Shown here piece by piece: positions 1 through 9,969 of a stretch of 64,000 bases of DNA. The position numbers were made by a program, and so were the translations under genes. The DNA is from Variovorax paradoxus (GTDB lineage: Bacteria; Pseudomonadota; Gammaproteobacteria; Burkholderiales; Burkholderiaceae_C): the NCBI RefSeq assembly GCF_030815855.1, contig NZ_JAUSXG010000001.1:1302001-1366000 (forward strand), in the 5' to 3' direction. Below the pieces are notes generated by a model. The model searched no databases. It was not told the origin of the DNA and saw only the letters and a list, made by a program, of their open reading frames with translations. Within the stretch, counting starts at the first letter, position 1. Each line of letters starts with the position of its first letter.

Positions 1-319
1 GCGCGACCCCGACGCCATCGACCGCGCGCTGGGCGAATCGCTGACCGAGCCGAAGGCGAATGTCTGGTTCGATGAAGGCGGCGAAACGCCGGACGTGTTG
101 CACCACGTGGTGCTCGACCGCCGCACGCGCATGCTGTACGACGCGCGGCATCTCTACATCAACGGCGAGAGCTTTCGTGCCGGCGGCGCCGATGCCACGC
201 TGATGCGGCGGCTGGCCGACCAACGCGCGCTCGGGCCGCGCGAACTGGCGCGTGCGAGCGACGGCGCGCGTGCGCTGCTGGCCGAGTGGTGCGAAGCGGG
301 GTGGCTCCATGCCAAGTGA
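1..319 (+). CDS. RoxA-like ribosomal protein uL16 hydroxylase (cupin/JmjC), C-terminal part only
   Basis: The gene enters from the left edge with its reading frame open from base 2; about 105 C-terminal residues are visible and the start is outside the window. The stretch LTEPKANVWFD, then LDRRTRMLYD and INGESFRAGG, resembles the C-terminal winged-helix part of YcfD/RoxA-type 2-oxoglutarate oxygenases, which in E. coli hydroxylate an arginine of ribosomal protein uL16. The catalytic cupin domain with its iron ligands is not in the window, so the function rests on the tail alone. The stop overlaps the next gene by 11 nt, suggesting translational coupling. It could instead be another cupin protein with the same tail. 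Confidence 0.6.
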   Translation, partial: RDPDAIDRALGESLTEPKANVWFDEGGETPDVLHHVVLDRRTRMLYDARHLYINGESFRAGGADATLMRRLADQRALGPRELARASDGARALLAEWCEAGWLHAK

Positions 320-818
320 GGGTACGGCCGCCGAGCCGGCGTTGCCCGAGGGCCGGTTCGATGGCCGCGAGGCCTTCGGTGGCATCGTGCGGGCTGCACT
401 CTCGAGCGCGGCGCGGCAAGGCTGGAGAGAGCTGGTTCTGAGCGACCCTGACTTCGCCGACTGGCCCTTGGGCGAACGGGCCAGCATCGAGGCGCTTCAG
501 GCGTGGTCGGCCACCGGCCGCCGCTTCATCTTGCTGGCGCAGCGCTTCGACGTGGTCGAACGAAGCCACGCGCGCCTTGTTCCGTGGCGGCGCATGTGGG
601 ACCACATTGTTGAATGCCGCACCGTGCGCGCAGAGGCCGGCAATGGGGTGCCGAGCGCCATCTGGACGCCGGAGTGGTTCGCTCTTCGTACCGACCCCGA
701 GCGCAGCCGCGGCGTGTGCGGTGTTGACCCGCGTGCGCGGCGCGAATTGCGCGAGGCCATTGATGAGTCATGGCGGGAGGGGCGGCCTGCATTTCCGGCA
801 TCGACATTGGGCTTGTAA
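309..818 (+). CDS. conserved hypothetical protein (169 aa), coupled to the upstream cupin gene
   Basis: I chose the ATG at 309, which overlaps the end of the upstream gene; the frame is open further upstream, but that part would lie inside the neighbour. The protein is soluble, with no signal peptide or membrane segment. A central conserved-looking block runs from LVLSDPDFADWPLGE through RRFILLAQRFD to a Trp/Arg-rich stretch (VPWRRMWDHIVEC). It looks like a small uncharacterised beta-proteobacterial family that follows RoxA-like genes, perhaps one of the DUF families with a phospholipase-D-like fold, but I cannot name it firmly. No catalytic motif is evident and no function is assigned. Confidence 0.65.
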   Translation: MPSEGTAAEPALPEGRFDGREAFGGIVRAALSSAARQGWRELVLSDPDFADWPLGERASIEALQAWSATGRRFILLAQRFDVVERSHARLVPWRRMWDHIVECRTVRAEAGNGVPSAIWTPEWFALRTDPERSRGVCGVDPRARRELREAIDESWREGRPAFPASTLGL

Positions 819-910
819 GCCAATGCCGCAAATGAGGGGGCCAGACACAAACGGGCAGTGATGCGGGTCTAGAATTTTTTCGTCCAGACATCTTTGCCAA
901 AGGAGTTTCC

Positions 911-1204
911 ATGAAGAAGTCGTCATCCGTCCTGCTCGCTTCGTTGATCGCCGCTGCCGCACTCGTGGCGTGCGGAAAGAAAGAGGACGCCGCGCCGGCG
1001 GTTGTGACACCGCCGCCCGCTCCGGTGACCGAACCGGCGCCACCGCCGCCTGCGGCTGCTCCAGCACCTTCGACCACCGATCCTTCGGCCGCTACCACGC
1101 CTTCGCCAGGTGCAACGACGCCCTCGCCAGGCGCTTCCTCGGCCCTCGACGCGGCCAATGCCGCGACGGAAGAGGCTAAGAAGAATCAGGCGCCCAAGCA
1201 GTAA
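911..1204 (+). CDS. small Ala/Pro-rich lipoprotein (97 aa)
   Basis: A lipoprotein signal peptide starts MKKSSSVLL and ends in the lipobox LVAC, so the mature protein begins at Cys21 with CGKKED. The rest is low-complexity: an Ala/Pro/Val region, two TPSPGA repeats, and an Ala/Lys-rich end (EEAKKNQAPKQ). There is no folded domain I recognise; it is probably an outer-membrane or periplasmic lipoprotein of unknown role. An AAAGGAG ribosome-binding site lies 6 nt before the ATG and a strong hairpin terminator follows the stop. The mature start resembles two solute-binding lipoproteins elsewhere in the window (GlpV-like at 50596 and the binding protein at 28850). Confidence 0.75.
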   Translation: MKKSSSVLLASLIAAAALVACGKKEDAAPAVVTPPPAPVTEPAPPPPAAAPAPSTTDPSAATTPSPGATTPSPGASSALDAANAATEEAKKNQAPKQ

Positions 1205-1236
1205 CGACCGCCGACCGGGGCATCCGTTCGCCCAGC

Positions 1237-1264
1237 AAAAAGCCGCCTTGTTGGCGGCTTTTTT
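1237..1264. terminator. bidirectional intrinsic terminator
   Basis: An A-run and GCCGCC, a TTGTT loop, then GGCGGC and a run of six T form a GC stem flanked by A and T tracts. It lies between the plus-strand lipoprotein gene and the convergent minus-strand MBL hydrolase, so it can end both transcripts. Confidence 0.85.
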
Positions 1265-1303
1265 ACTTTTTCGATGGCGCCCGGAGAGGCCCGGGGCGCG
1301 CGA

Positions 1304-2080
1304 TCACACGTCGAGCCAGGGCGAGCCTTCCGACGCACTGGCCGTGAGCATCTCGGCCTCATGGCCCCCGAGGGCTTCGGCCATGAGCCGCCGCACGATG
1401 TCGGGGCGGTTGTTCTGCTCGCTCAAATGCGCCGCGACCACATGGCGCAGGCCATCGTGGCGAACCGCGCGTGCGATCTCCGCGGCCGCTTCATTCGACA
1501 GGTGGCCATGCTTGCCGCCCACGCGCAGCTTCAGGAAGGCCGGATAGGCCGAATTGGCCAGCAGCTCGCTGTCGTGATTGAACTCGAGCAGCAGCGCATG
1601 CACGCCGCGCAGGCTGGAGAGCACATGCGCCGTGGCATGGCCCAGGTCGGTGAGCACGCCCAGGGTGCGCGCGCCGTCGGAGCAGCGCAGCTGCAGCGGC
1701 TCGCGGGCGTCGTGCGGCACGGTAAAGGGCTGCACCGAGATGTCGCCGATCGCGAACTCCGCTTCGTCTCGTGCGAGGTTGAGCCGGCCTTCGAAATCGC
1801 GGCCGCCCGTGGCGAGCCAGGTGCCTTCGCTCATCCAGACGGGAATGCGGTTGCGCCGCGACAGCGAATGGGCGCAGCCGATGTGATCGCCGTGCTCGTG
1901 GGTCACGAAGATCGCGTCGATGTCGCCGGCCGCGAGCCCGGCCCTGGCAAGCCGCAGATCGAGTTGTTTGAGGCCGAAGCCGCAGTCGATCAGGAGCCGT
2001 GAGGTGCGGCCGCCACTGGTCGCCTCGACCAGCGCGGCATTGCCCGTGCTGCCGCTGCCGAGGCTTCGGAAGCGGAGCAT
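1304..2080 (-). CDS. MBL-fold metallo-hydrolase, YycJ/ExoM-like
   Basis: This 258-aa protein has the metallo-beta-lactamase signature THEHGDH (His61, His63, Asp65, His66), an N-terminal LGSGSTGN strand-loop, and a late AAHLSEQNN histidine motif. The pattern fits the YycJ/VicX branch of cytoplasmic MBL phosphodiesterases; some relatives have 5'-3' exonuclease activity, and the substrate here is unknown. It has no signal peptide. The gene begins 5 nt after the bamC stop and is surely cotranscribed with bamC, probably with dapA upstream. The dapA-bamC-MBL order is common in beta-proteobacteria. Confidence 0.85.
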   Translation of the reverse strand: MLRFRSLGSGSTGNAALVEATSGGRTSRLLIDCGFGLKQLDLRLARAGLAAGDIDAIFVTHEHGDHIGCAHSLSRRNRIPVWMSEGTWLATGGRDFEGRLNLARDEAEFAIGDISVQPFTVPHDAREPLQLRCSDGARTLGVLTDLGHATAHVLSSLRGVHALLLEFNHDSELLANSAYPAFLKLRVGGKHGHLSNEAAAEIARAVRHDGLRHVVAAHLSEQNNRPDIVRRLMAEALGGHEAEMLTASASEGSPWLDV

Positions 2081-2085
2081 GCGGG

Positions 2086-3177
2086 TTACTTCAGGTCGTC
2101 GGCAATGACCTGGACGATGCGTTGCGCATTGGCCGAGGTTTCAGGTGCGCCGGATTCGTTCAGCACCGAGACCGTGGTCGATTCGCCCTGGCCCTTCACG
2201 AGGATGCGGAACTTGATCGGCGCTTCGTTCTTGCTGGAAGAGCTGCCGAACAGCTTGCCGAAGAAGCCGGGTTCCTTCTTGTCCGCGTTGGGGGTCACGT
2301 AGCGCACGTAGTAGATGCCGGCGCTGCGGTCGCGGTCTTCCACGGTGAAGCCGGTGCGGTCGAGCGCCAGGCCCACGCGGCGCCATGCGCGGTCGAAGCC
2401 TTCATTGATCTGCACGACCGGTTGGCCGCCCGCGTTGGCAACGGTGGCGGTCTTGGTCGGCGCGGTGGTGGCGGCCAGGATCTTCGACTGTTCTTGCGAA
2501 ACGCCGAGCTTGACCATCAGGCGGCGCAGGAACTCGGTTTCGAGTTCAGGGTCGCTCGGGCGGGGCTGCCATACGGTCTGGTCTTGGCGGCTGTTGTTGT
2601 AGACCTCTTGCATGCCGCGGTGGCTGATGAAGATCTCGGTGCCGTTGGGCGTGCGCTCCAGGCGGGTGCGGAAGCGGTCGAGTTCACCGGTCGAGTAGAC
2701 CGAATCGACCAGCTTGCCCAGCGTGCCGCGGATGATGTCCTGCGGCAGCTTGGCGCGGTTCTCGGCCCAGTCGGTTTCCATGATGCCGAGGTTGCGCTGC
2801 TCGGTGGTCAGCAGAAAGCCGCTTTCCTGCCAGAAGTCTTTCACCGGATCCCAGAGCTGGTCGGGCGAGCGGTTGATGACGATCCAGCGCTGCGTGCCCG
2901 AACGCTCCATGCGGACGTCGCCGATGTTGGCCACCGCGGTGGGAATGCCCGGCGCGTTGGTGGCGCCTGCCTGGTAGGCGTTGGCCGTGACCGCGCCGCC
3001 CGGCACCGCATAGCGGTTTTCGCGCGAAAGCTGCGACAGGTCGGGCGGGACTTCGAGGGTCGGGGCTTTGCCGGCGCTCTTGTAGTCGATCTTGTCGCCC
3101 TCGAGAACGGAGCAGGCGGCGAGGCTGACAACGAGGGCCAGCAGTGCGAATCGCGAGATGTGCGAAAGGTTCTTCAA
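2086..3177 (-). CDS. bamC: outer membrane protein assembly factor BamC (NlpB-like lipoprotein)
   Basis: BamC is a lipoprotein subunit of the BAM complex that inserts beta-barrel proteins into the outer membrane. I place the start at a TTG (3177): an AAGGAAG ribosome-binding site lies 6 nt upstream, and this start gives a clean lipoprotein signal peptide (KNLSHISRF...) ending in the lipobox SLAAC. Upstream in-frame ATG codons would add 19 or fewer residues that spoil the signal. The mature N-terminus carries the unstructured YKSAGKAPTLEVPPDL segment typical of NlpB/BamC, followed by two helix-grip domains. The family is recognisable from this segment and from the position directly downstream of dapA, as in E. 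coli. Length 363 aa. Confidence 0.9.
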   Translation of the reverse strand: MKNLSHISRFALLALVVSLAACSVLEGDKIDYKSAGKAPTLEVPPDLSQLSRENRYAVPGGAVTANAYQAGATNAPGIPTAVANIGDVRMERSGTQRWIVINRSPDQLWDPVKDFWQESGFLLTTEQRNLGIMETDWAENRAKLPQDIIRGTLGKLVDSVYSTGELDRFRTRLERTPNGTEIFISHRGMQEVYNNSRQDQTVWQPRPSDPELETEFLRRLMVKLGVSQEQSKILAATTAPTKTATVANAGGQPVVQINEGFDRAWRRVGLALDRTGFTVEDRDRSAGIYYVRYVTPNADKKEPGFFGKLFGSSSSKNEAPIKFRILVKGQGESTTVSVLNESGAPETSANAQRIVQVIADDLK

Positions 3178-3322
3178 CGTCGTCTTCCTTGTTGGAATGG
3201 GTTCGATCAATCTAGGGGGCCGCATTGCCCGCACTCTCTGAGCACGGTTCAGGCAAAAGGTTGCGTAACCTCGATGCGGCGGAAAGAAAAGAGATGCGGT
3301 GTTTGGGGAGGAAGAAGCGGGC

Positions 3323-4213
3323 TCAGCCCTTGAGCAGTCCGCAGGCGCTCAGGGCAGCCTCGACCACGGGTTGGTTCGTTTCGGCCAGTTCGGTGAGCGG
3401 CAGCCTCAGGGTACCGCCGCAAAGTCCGAGCCTGGACATGGCCCACTTGAGAGGAATCGGGTTCGGTTCGACGAACAGGTTGCGGTGCAGCGGCATCAGT
3501 TCGAACTGGATCTGCATCGCCTTGCGCACGTCGCCCGCAATGGCCGCAACGCACAGCTCGTGCATCTTGCGCGGCGCGATGTTCGCCGTGACGCTGATGT
3601 TGCCCTGGCCGCCGCAGAGCATGAGGGCCACCGCGGTCGGGTCGTCGCCGGAATACACCGCAAAGTGCTTCGGCAGGTCGCGAATGAGCCACTGCGCGCG
3701 CTCGATGTTGCCGGTGGCTTCCTTGATGCCGATGATGCCCGGCACCTGGGCCAGGCGCAGCACGGTGTCGTGCGCCATATCGGCCACGGTGCGGCCGGGC
3801 ACGTTGTACAGCACGATGGGCAGGTCGCCCACGGCTTCGGCAATGGCCTTGAAGTGCTGGTACTGGCCTTCTTGCGTCGGCTTGTTGTAGTAGGGCACCA
3901 CCTGCAGCTGAGAATCGGCGCCCACGCCCTTGGCGAACTTGGCGAGCTCGATGGCTTCCTTGGTCGAATTGGCGCCGCAGCCGGCCATCACGGGCACGCG
4001 GCCCTTGGCCTGCTCGACCGACACGCGGATGATTTCGCAGTGCTCTTCCACGTCGACCGTGGGCGATTCGCCAGTGGTGCCGACCACGCCGAGGCAGTCG
4101 GTGCCTTCGTCGATATGCCAGTCGATCAGCCGGCGCAGGGCGGGATAGTCGACACTGCCGTCGTCGTGCATCGGCGTGACGAGAGCGACGATGCTGCCTG
4201 TCAGTTGCTCCAA
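3323..4213 (-). CDS. dapA: 4-hydroxy-tetrahydrodipicolinate synthase
   Basis: DapA condenses pyruvate with aspartate semialdehyde, the first committed step of lysine and meso-diaminopimelate synthesis. The 296-aa protein is full length for this TIM-barrel family. Visible residues are the substrate-loop threonines at GTTGES (46-47), Tyr136 in LYNVPGRT with Arg141 nearby, and the Schiff-base Lys164 in GIKEATG. The barrel motif [10 protein letters not shown] is intact. Synteny with bamC downstream matches enterobacteria. No special regulation is visible in the 80 nt upstream. Confidence 0.95.
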   Translation of the reverse strand: MEQLTGSIVALVTPMHDDGSVDYPALRRLIDWHIDEGTDCLGVVGTTGESPTVDVEEHCEIIRVSVEQAKGRVPVMAGCGANSTKEAIELAKFAKGVGADSQLQVVPYYNKPTQEGQYQHFKAIAEAVGDLPIVLYNVPGRTVADMAHDTVLRLAQVPGIIGIKEATGNIERAQWLIRDLPKHFAVYSGDDPTAVALMLCGGQGNISVTANIAPRKMHELCVAAIAGDVRKAMQIQFELMPLHRNLFVEPNPIPLKWAMSRLGLCGGTLRLPLTELAETNQPVVEAALSACGLLKG

Positions 4214-4293
4214 GGGGGAATCTCTCTGTCGGGTGGACGAAAGCGCCGATTCTACTTACTCCGGAGCTTCCGGAAACGGCCGCGCCGGCGGGG

Positions 4294-4869
4294 TCAGTTT
4301 CCCCGCAGGAGATGGCGTTCAGGTTGGCCTGATGCGGCATTGCCGGCTCGGACCGCGGCAATGCGCTGCACGAAGCGTTCAGGTTCGGCAAGAAAGCCGT
4401 TCTCGTAAGCCACCACGCGCAGCTCCCGGCATGCAGCCAGCAGTTCGCCGGGCTGCAGCAGAAAATCGGGGCGCGAGGGCTTACCCACCGTTTCGTTGCC
4501 GGCGGCAAAGGTTTCGTAGAGCAGCACGCCGCCTGGCGCAACGGCGGCCACGATGTCGGCCAGGCGCGGCCGCCAGAGGTAGTTGGTCACGACCACGGCG
4601 CCGAAGACCCGGCCTGCGAAGGGCCAGGGGCCCGATTCGATGTCGGCCGTCACGGTGCGGCCGAAGGCGCTTGCGGCTTCGGTCGCTTCGGTCGAGCGAT
4701 CGACACCCGTGACCGCGTGCCCGCGCCCCGCAAACCACTGCATGTGCCGTCCTTGCCCGTAGGCAACGTCGAGCACGGCCGCCCCGGGGGCGAGCAGGTG
4801 CGACCACCTGGCGATCCATTCCGACGCGGCCAGTCCCGCGTGCGAAGCTGCGGTGTCTTCCGTGGCCAT
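4294..4869 (-). CDS. class I SAM-dependent methyltransferase (TehB-like)
   Basis: This 191-aa Rossmann methyltransferase has motif I VLDVAYGQGRH (residues 32-42), an acidic adenosine-binding residue in TGVDRS, and motif IV VVVTNYLWRP. The closest architecture is the small TehB/tellurite-resistance-like family often annotated as class I methyltransferases; the substrate is unknown. Its ATG overlaps the stop codon of a 49-codon membrane-peptide gene in a TGATG arrangement, so the two are probably translationally coupled. No membrane segment is seen in the enzyme itself. Confidence 0.8.
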   Translation of the reverse strand: MATEDTAASHAGLAASEWIARWSHLLAPGAAVLDVAYGQGRHMQWFAGRGHAVTGVDRSTEATEAASAFGRTVTADIESGPWPFAGRVFGAVVVTNYLWRPRLADIVAAVAPGGVLLYETFAAGNETVGKPSRPDFLLQPGELLAACRELRVVAYENGFLAEPERFVQRIAAVRAGNAASGQPERHLLRGN

Positions 4870-5018
4870 CAGAAGCAGGACCAGACCTGGTCGACCAGTG
4901 TGACGAGAAAGTCCGGATGCACGTAAAGCGCGAAAACGCCGCCCAGCACTGCCAGCGCGGCGGCCAGCCAGCCGGCGTGCACGAGGCGGTGGTGCATCTG
5001 CGAAGTCATGTCGGCCAT
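4869..5018 (-). CDS. 49-residue single-span membrane protein
   Basis: This short frame starts at ATG 5018 (a second in-frame ATG lies at 5009) and ends in TGA overlapping the methyltransferase start. It encodes a peptide beginning MADMTSQMHH with one hydrophobic span, roughly residues 15-33 (AGWLAAALAVLGGVFALYV), then an acidic/aromatic tail ending VDQVWSCF. The stop-start overlap with a real gene, the clean transmembrane helix and the position directly after the MFS gene's end support it being translated. The family looks like the small uncharacterised membrane peptides common in Comamonadaceae; the function is unknown. Confidence 0.65.
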   Translation of the reverse strand: MADMTSQMHHRLVHAGWLAAALAVLGGVFALYVHPDFLVTLVDQVWSCF

Positions 5019-5034
5019 TGTCCGCCGTCAGCGG

Positions 5035-6255
5035 TCAGCCCGCTACGGCGGCCGTCCGGCCCCCGCGCGCAATGGCGCCTTCCTTGACGGGCAGGTTGAT
5101 CAGCGCCGCGAACACGCCGAGGCCGATCGCGATGTACCAGACGATGTCGTAGCTGCCCGTGGTGTCATACAGATAGCCGCCCAGCCACACGCCGATGAAC
5201 GACCCCACCTGGTGGCTCAGGAACACGAAGCCGCTGAGCATCGACAGGTGCGCCACGCCGAAGATGCCCGCGATGATCGCGTTGGTGGCGGGCACCGTCG
5301 AAAGCCAGAGAAAGCCCATGGCCGCCGAAAAGACGTACACGCTCATCGGCGAGATCGGCACCAGCAGAAACAGCAGGATCGAGACCGCCCGCGCAAAGTA
5401 GATGGCGGCCAGGATCTTGCGCTTGGCGAGCTTCTGGCCCAAGAGGCCCACGGTGTAGGTGCCGAACACGTTGAAGAGCCCGATCAGCGCCAGTGCGTAG
5501 CCCGCCACGTCCACCGGCAGCTTCTGGTCGCGCAGGTAGGTCGGCATGTGGATGCCGATGAAGGCCAGCTGGAAGCCGCAGACGAAATACCCGGCCATCA
5601 GCAAGCCGAAGCTCGGGTAACGGAAGGCTTCGCCCACCGCCTGCAGCATCGATTGCTCGCGATGCGCGGCCAAGGCCGCGCGCGGCTCGCGCAGCCCGAA
5701 GGCCAGCGGCACGATCACCAGCGCCAGCATGGCCACCACCGCCAGCGCGGTCTGCCAGCCCAGATGTCCGATCAAGCGGCCTTCGATGGGCGCCATCAGG
5801 AACTGGCCGAACGAGCCGGCCGCCGCCGCCACGCCCATGGCCCACGAGCGCCGCTCGGCCGGAATCTGACGCCCGATCACGCCGTAGACCACGGCATAGG
5901 TGGTGCCCGCCTGCGCCGCGCCGATCAGCACGCCGGCGCTCAGAGTGAACAGCAGCGGCGTCGGGGAATAGGCCATTCCCAGCAGGCCCAGCGCATAGAA
6001 GGCCGTTCCCGCGATCAGAACCCGGAAGGCCCCGAAGCGATCGGCCACCATGCCGGCGAACACGCCGAAGATGCCCCATGAAAGATTCTGGATCGCGAGC
6101 GCGAAGGAAAAGGTCTGGCGGGTCCAGTCCTGCGCCTGGGTGATCGGCTGCAGCCAGAGGCCGAAGCCATGGCGGATGCCCATCGAGAGCGTGACGATCA
6201 TGGCGCCGCAGATCAGTACCTGCTTGACCGAAAGAGTGGGGGCGGAGGCTTGCAT
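5035..6255 (-). CDS. MFS transporter, monocarboxylate/oxalate-formate-like branch
   Basis: This 406-aa polytopic protein has the usual twelve hydrophobic segments and MFS signatures, including GMVADRFGAFRVL in the loop between helices 2 and 3. The N-terminal HGFGLWLQPITQAQDW stretch is characteristic of bacterial transporters related to the oxalate:formate antiporter/monocarboxylate group. The substrate cannot be read from sequence. It sits upstream of the small membrane peptide and methyltransferase on the same strand, 16 nt from the former, and may be cotranscribed. The 180-bp divergent gap to the DUF2846-like gene presumably holds both promoters. Confidence 0.85.
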   Translation of the reverse strand: MQASAPTLSVKQVLICGAMIVTLSMGIRHGFGLWLQPITQAQDWTRQTFSFALAIQNLSWGIFGVFAGMVADRFGAFRVLIAGTAFYALGLLGMAYSPTPLLFTLSAGVLIGAAQAGTTYAVVYGVIGRQIPAERRSWAMGVAAAAGSFGQFLMAPIEGRLIGHLGWQTALAVVAMLALVIVPLAFGLREPRAALAAHREQSMLQAVGEAFRYPSFGLLMAGYFVCGFQLAFIGIHMPTYLRDQKLPVDVAGYALALIGLFNVFGTYTVGLLGQKLAKRKILAAIYFARAVSILLFLLVPISPMSVYVFSAAMGFLWLSTVPATNAIIAGIFGVAHLSMLSGFVFLSHQVGSFIGVWLGGYLYDTTGSYDIVWYIAIGLGVFAALINLPVKEGAIARGGRTAAVAG

Positions 6256-6435
6256 CCGTCGAATGTAGCGACTTGCGTGCCGTGGCAGGCGGCGTGGGGG
6301 CTGAGGCCATTGATGATTTATCGGAGCCAGTTCGATGCGCAGCGGGCATCAAAGCCGCTCGCCCGGGGTCAGCACATGCTTGTAGTTTGTTACATTTCGG
6401 GCTCCTGTCATGCCGCTCTCCAAGGACCCCGAACC

Positions 6436-6897
6436 ATGAGAAGAATTGCCCTGAAGCTCGCCGCCGCCACGATGCTGGCGATGGTCATCGCCGGCTGCGC
6501 CAGCGGTCCAACCGGCCCGAAGTTCCAGGAGATGGGCAACGTCATTCCGAAGATCAAGTCCGGCGATGGCCGCATCTATTTCTTCCGCGCCGCGGGCCCC
6601 TTCGGCGCCGCGCTGCAGCCCGGCGTGCGCATCGACAAGCTGGGTGTCGGGTCGTCGAAGCCCGGCAGCTTCTTTTTCGTCGACCGTCCCGCGGGCACCT
6701 ACCTCGCCGCCACCACCACCGACCTTCGCAAGACGCTCGCTATTCCGCTCGCCGAAGGCGAGACGAAGTACGTGCGCATGTCGCCTTCGTTCGGCTTGGC
6801 GGCCGGAAGCATCGTGCTCGATCTGGAGCCCGCCGAGAAGGCCCGGGCCGAAATGGGCTGGCTGGCTTATGCGGGCCAGGCCATCGTCAACAAGTAG
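6436..6897 (+). CDS. DUF2846-like lipoprotein
   Basis: A 153-aa lipoprotein: the signal peptide MRRIALKLAAATMLAMVIAG ends at the lipobox AGC (Cys21). The core GRIYFFRAAGPFG, followed by SFFFVDRPAGTY and EGETKYVRM, matches the pattern of DUF2846 proteins. These are small bacterial lipoproteins of unknown function that often respond to envelope or stationary-phase stress; that last point is family-level only. I prefer ATG 6436 because it gives the signal peptide, although the frame is open upstream. No operon partner: parE follows 90 nt later and looks to have its own promoter region. Confidence 0.75.
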   Translation: MRRIALKLAAATMLAMVIAGCASGPTGPKFQEMGNVIPKIKSGDGRIYFFRAAGPFGAALQPGVRIDKLGVGSSKPGSFFFVDRPAGTYLAATTTDLRKTLAIPLAEGETKYVRMSPSFGLAAGSIVLDLEPAEKARAEMGWLAYAGQAIVNK

Positions 6898-6987
6898 GCC
6901 ACCGGAGCGGACCATCGGCCGGGGGGAGGCGGTGGTTCCTGTATGGGTATCCAGTCATTTCGGATCGACTGACTACAATCCGCCCCC

Positions 6988-8985
<1,998 letters not shown>

Positions 8986-9011
8986 CCACCCTCGTGAAAA
9001 TTTCAGATTTC

Positions 9012-9929
9012 ATGCGTCCGTTGCTCCTGGCCCTGCTGCTGTGCGCGCAGCAGGGGCTTGCGCACGCCGCTGACATCTACGGCTACATCGACGGCAAGGG
9101 CGTGGCGCACTTCGCATCGGAAAAGATCGACGAGCGCTACCAGATCTTCTTTCGCGGGGGGCAGAGCTTCGACACGGCCAAGGGCCTTTCGCCGCTCGGC
9201 CGTGGCGGGCGCAGGCTCGACGGCAAGGTGCCGCCCGCGTCGCAGACATTGCTTGCGCTGTTCGAAGCATCGCCAAGCTACAAGACCGCCAAGGTGGCAC
9301 TGCGCGATGCGTCGAACAAGCACTCGATCGACTACGAGTTGCTGCAGGCGCTGATCGCCACCGAATCGGGCTTCGATGCGCAGGCCGTGTCGCCCAAGGG
9401 CGCCATGGGCCTCATGCAACTCATGCCGGCCACCGCGCAGCGCTATGGCGTCTCGGCGGACAAGCGCAGCACCATCGAGAAGAAGCTGTTCGATCCGCGC
9501 ATCAACATCGCCGCCGGCTCGCGCTACCTGCGCGACCTGATCGCGATGTTCCCGGGCCAGATCGAGCTGGCGCTTGCGGCCTATAACGCGGGCGAAGGCG
9601 CGGTGCAGCGCGCGGGCAACAAGATTCCGAACTACAAGGAAACGCAGAACTACGTGCAGACGGTGCTGCGGCTCTATGCTTACCTCAAGCCGTCGGCGGC
9701 GGTGGCAATGGACGGCGGTGGCGGTGGCGGTGGCGGTGGCGGCGGTGCGAGCGGCGCGCGTGGCGGCAAGACGCCGGGCCGCATCCGCATGGAACTGGTG
9801 GTTCCGAAGGGCGGAGCGATGGGCCGTGGCAACATGCCGTCCGATTCGCCAAGCAGCATGCCGGCCATGCCCGGGGTCTCCGAGCAGCCGGCGGTGCCGG
9901 ACGGCGCAGCGGAAGCGCCGGTGTCCTGA
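9012..9929 (+). CDS. lytic transglycosylase, SLT domain with DUF4124-like N-terminus
   Basis: A secreted peptidoglycan lytic transglycosylase. I chose ATG 9012, which gives a signal peptide MRPLLLALLL...AHAA; GTG 8994 is also in frame. After cleavage comes a short DUF4124-like segment (DIYGYIDGKGVAHF), then the SLT goose-lysozyme fold with catalytic Glu118 in ATESGFDAQ, the GAMGLMQLMPATA motif and AYNAGEGAV. The C-terminus is odd: a run of about eleven glycines (residues 235-245) encoded by GGCGGT repeats leads into a disordered Gly/Pro/Met tail. The gene follows parE closely (26 nt) and may be read through from it. Confidence 0.9.
   Translation: MRPLLLALLLCAQQGLAHAADIYGYIDGKGVAHFASEKIDERYQIFFRGGQSFDTAKGLSPLGRGGRRLDGKVPPASQTLLALFEASPSYKTAKVALRDASNKHSIDYELLQALIATESGFDAQAVSPKGAMGLMQLMPATAQRYGVSADKRSTIEKKLFDPRINIAAGSRYLRDLIAMFPGQIELALAAYNAGEGAVQRAGNKIPNYKETQNYVQTVLRLYAYLKPSAAVAMDGGGGGGGGGGGASGARGGKTPGRIRMELVVPKGGAMGRGNMPSDSPSSMPAMPGVSEQPAVPDGAAEAPVS
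9714..9746 (+). repeat. GGCGGT hexanucleotide tract coding poly-glycine
   Basis: Four perfect GGCGGT units and a degenerate end encode an uninterrupted glycine run in the lytic transglycosylase tail. Changes of one hexamer keep the frame, so length can vary without loss of the protein. Confidence 0.85.
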
Positions 9930-9969
9930 TGCCGCGCCCCGCCTTTACCCGTCAATGAAGGAGCCCTTC

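Noticed and set aside
1999..3333. 444-codon plus-strand frame opposite bamC
   Set aside because: Covers bamC and its upstream region in antisense; composition typical of a GC-rich shadow.
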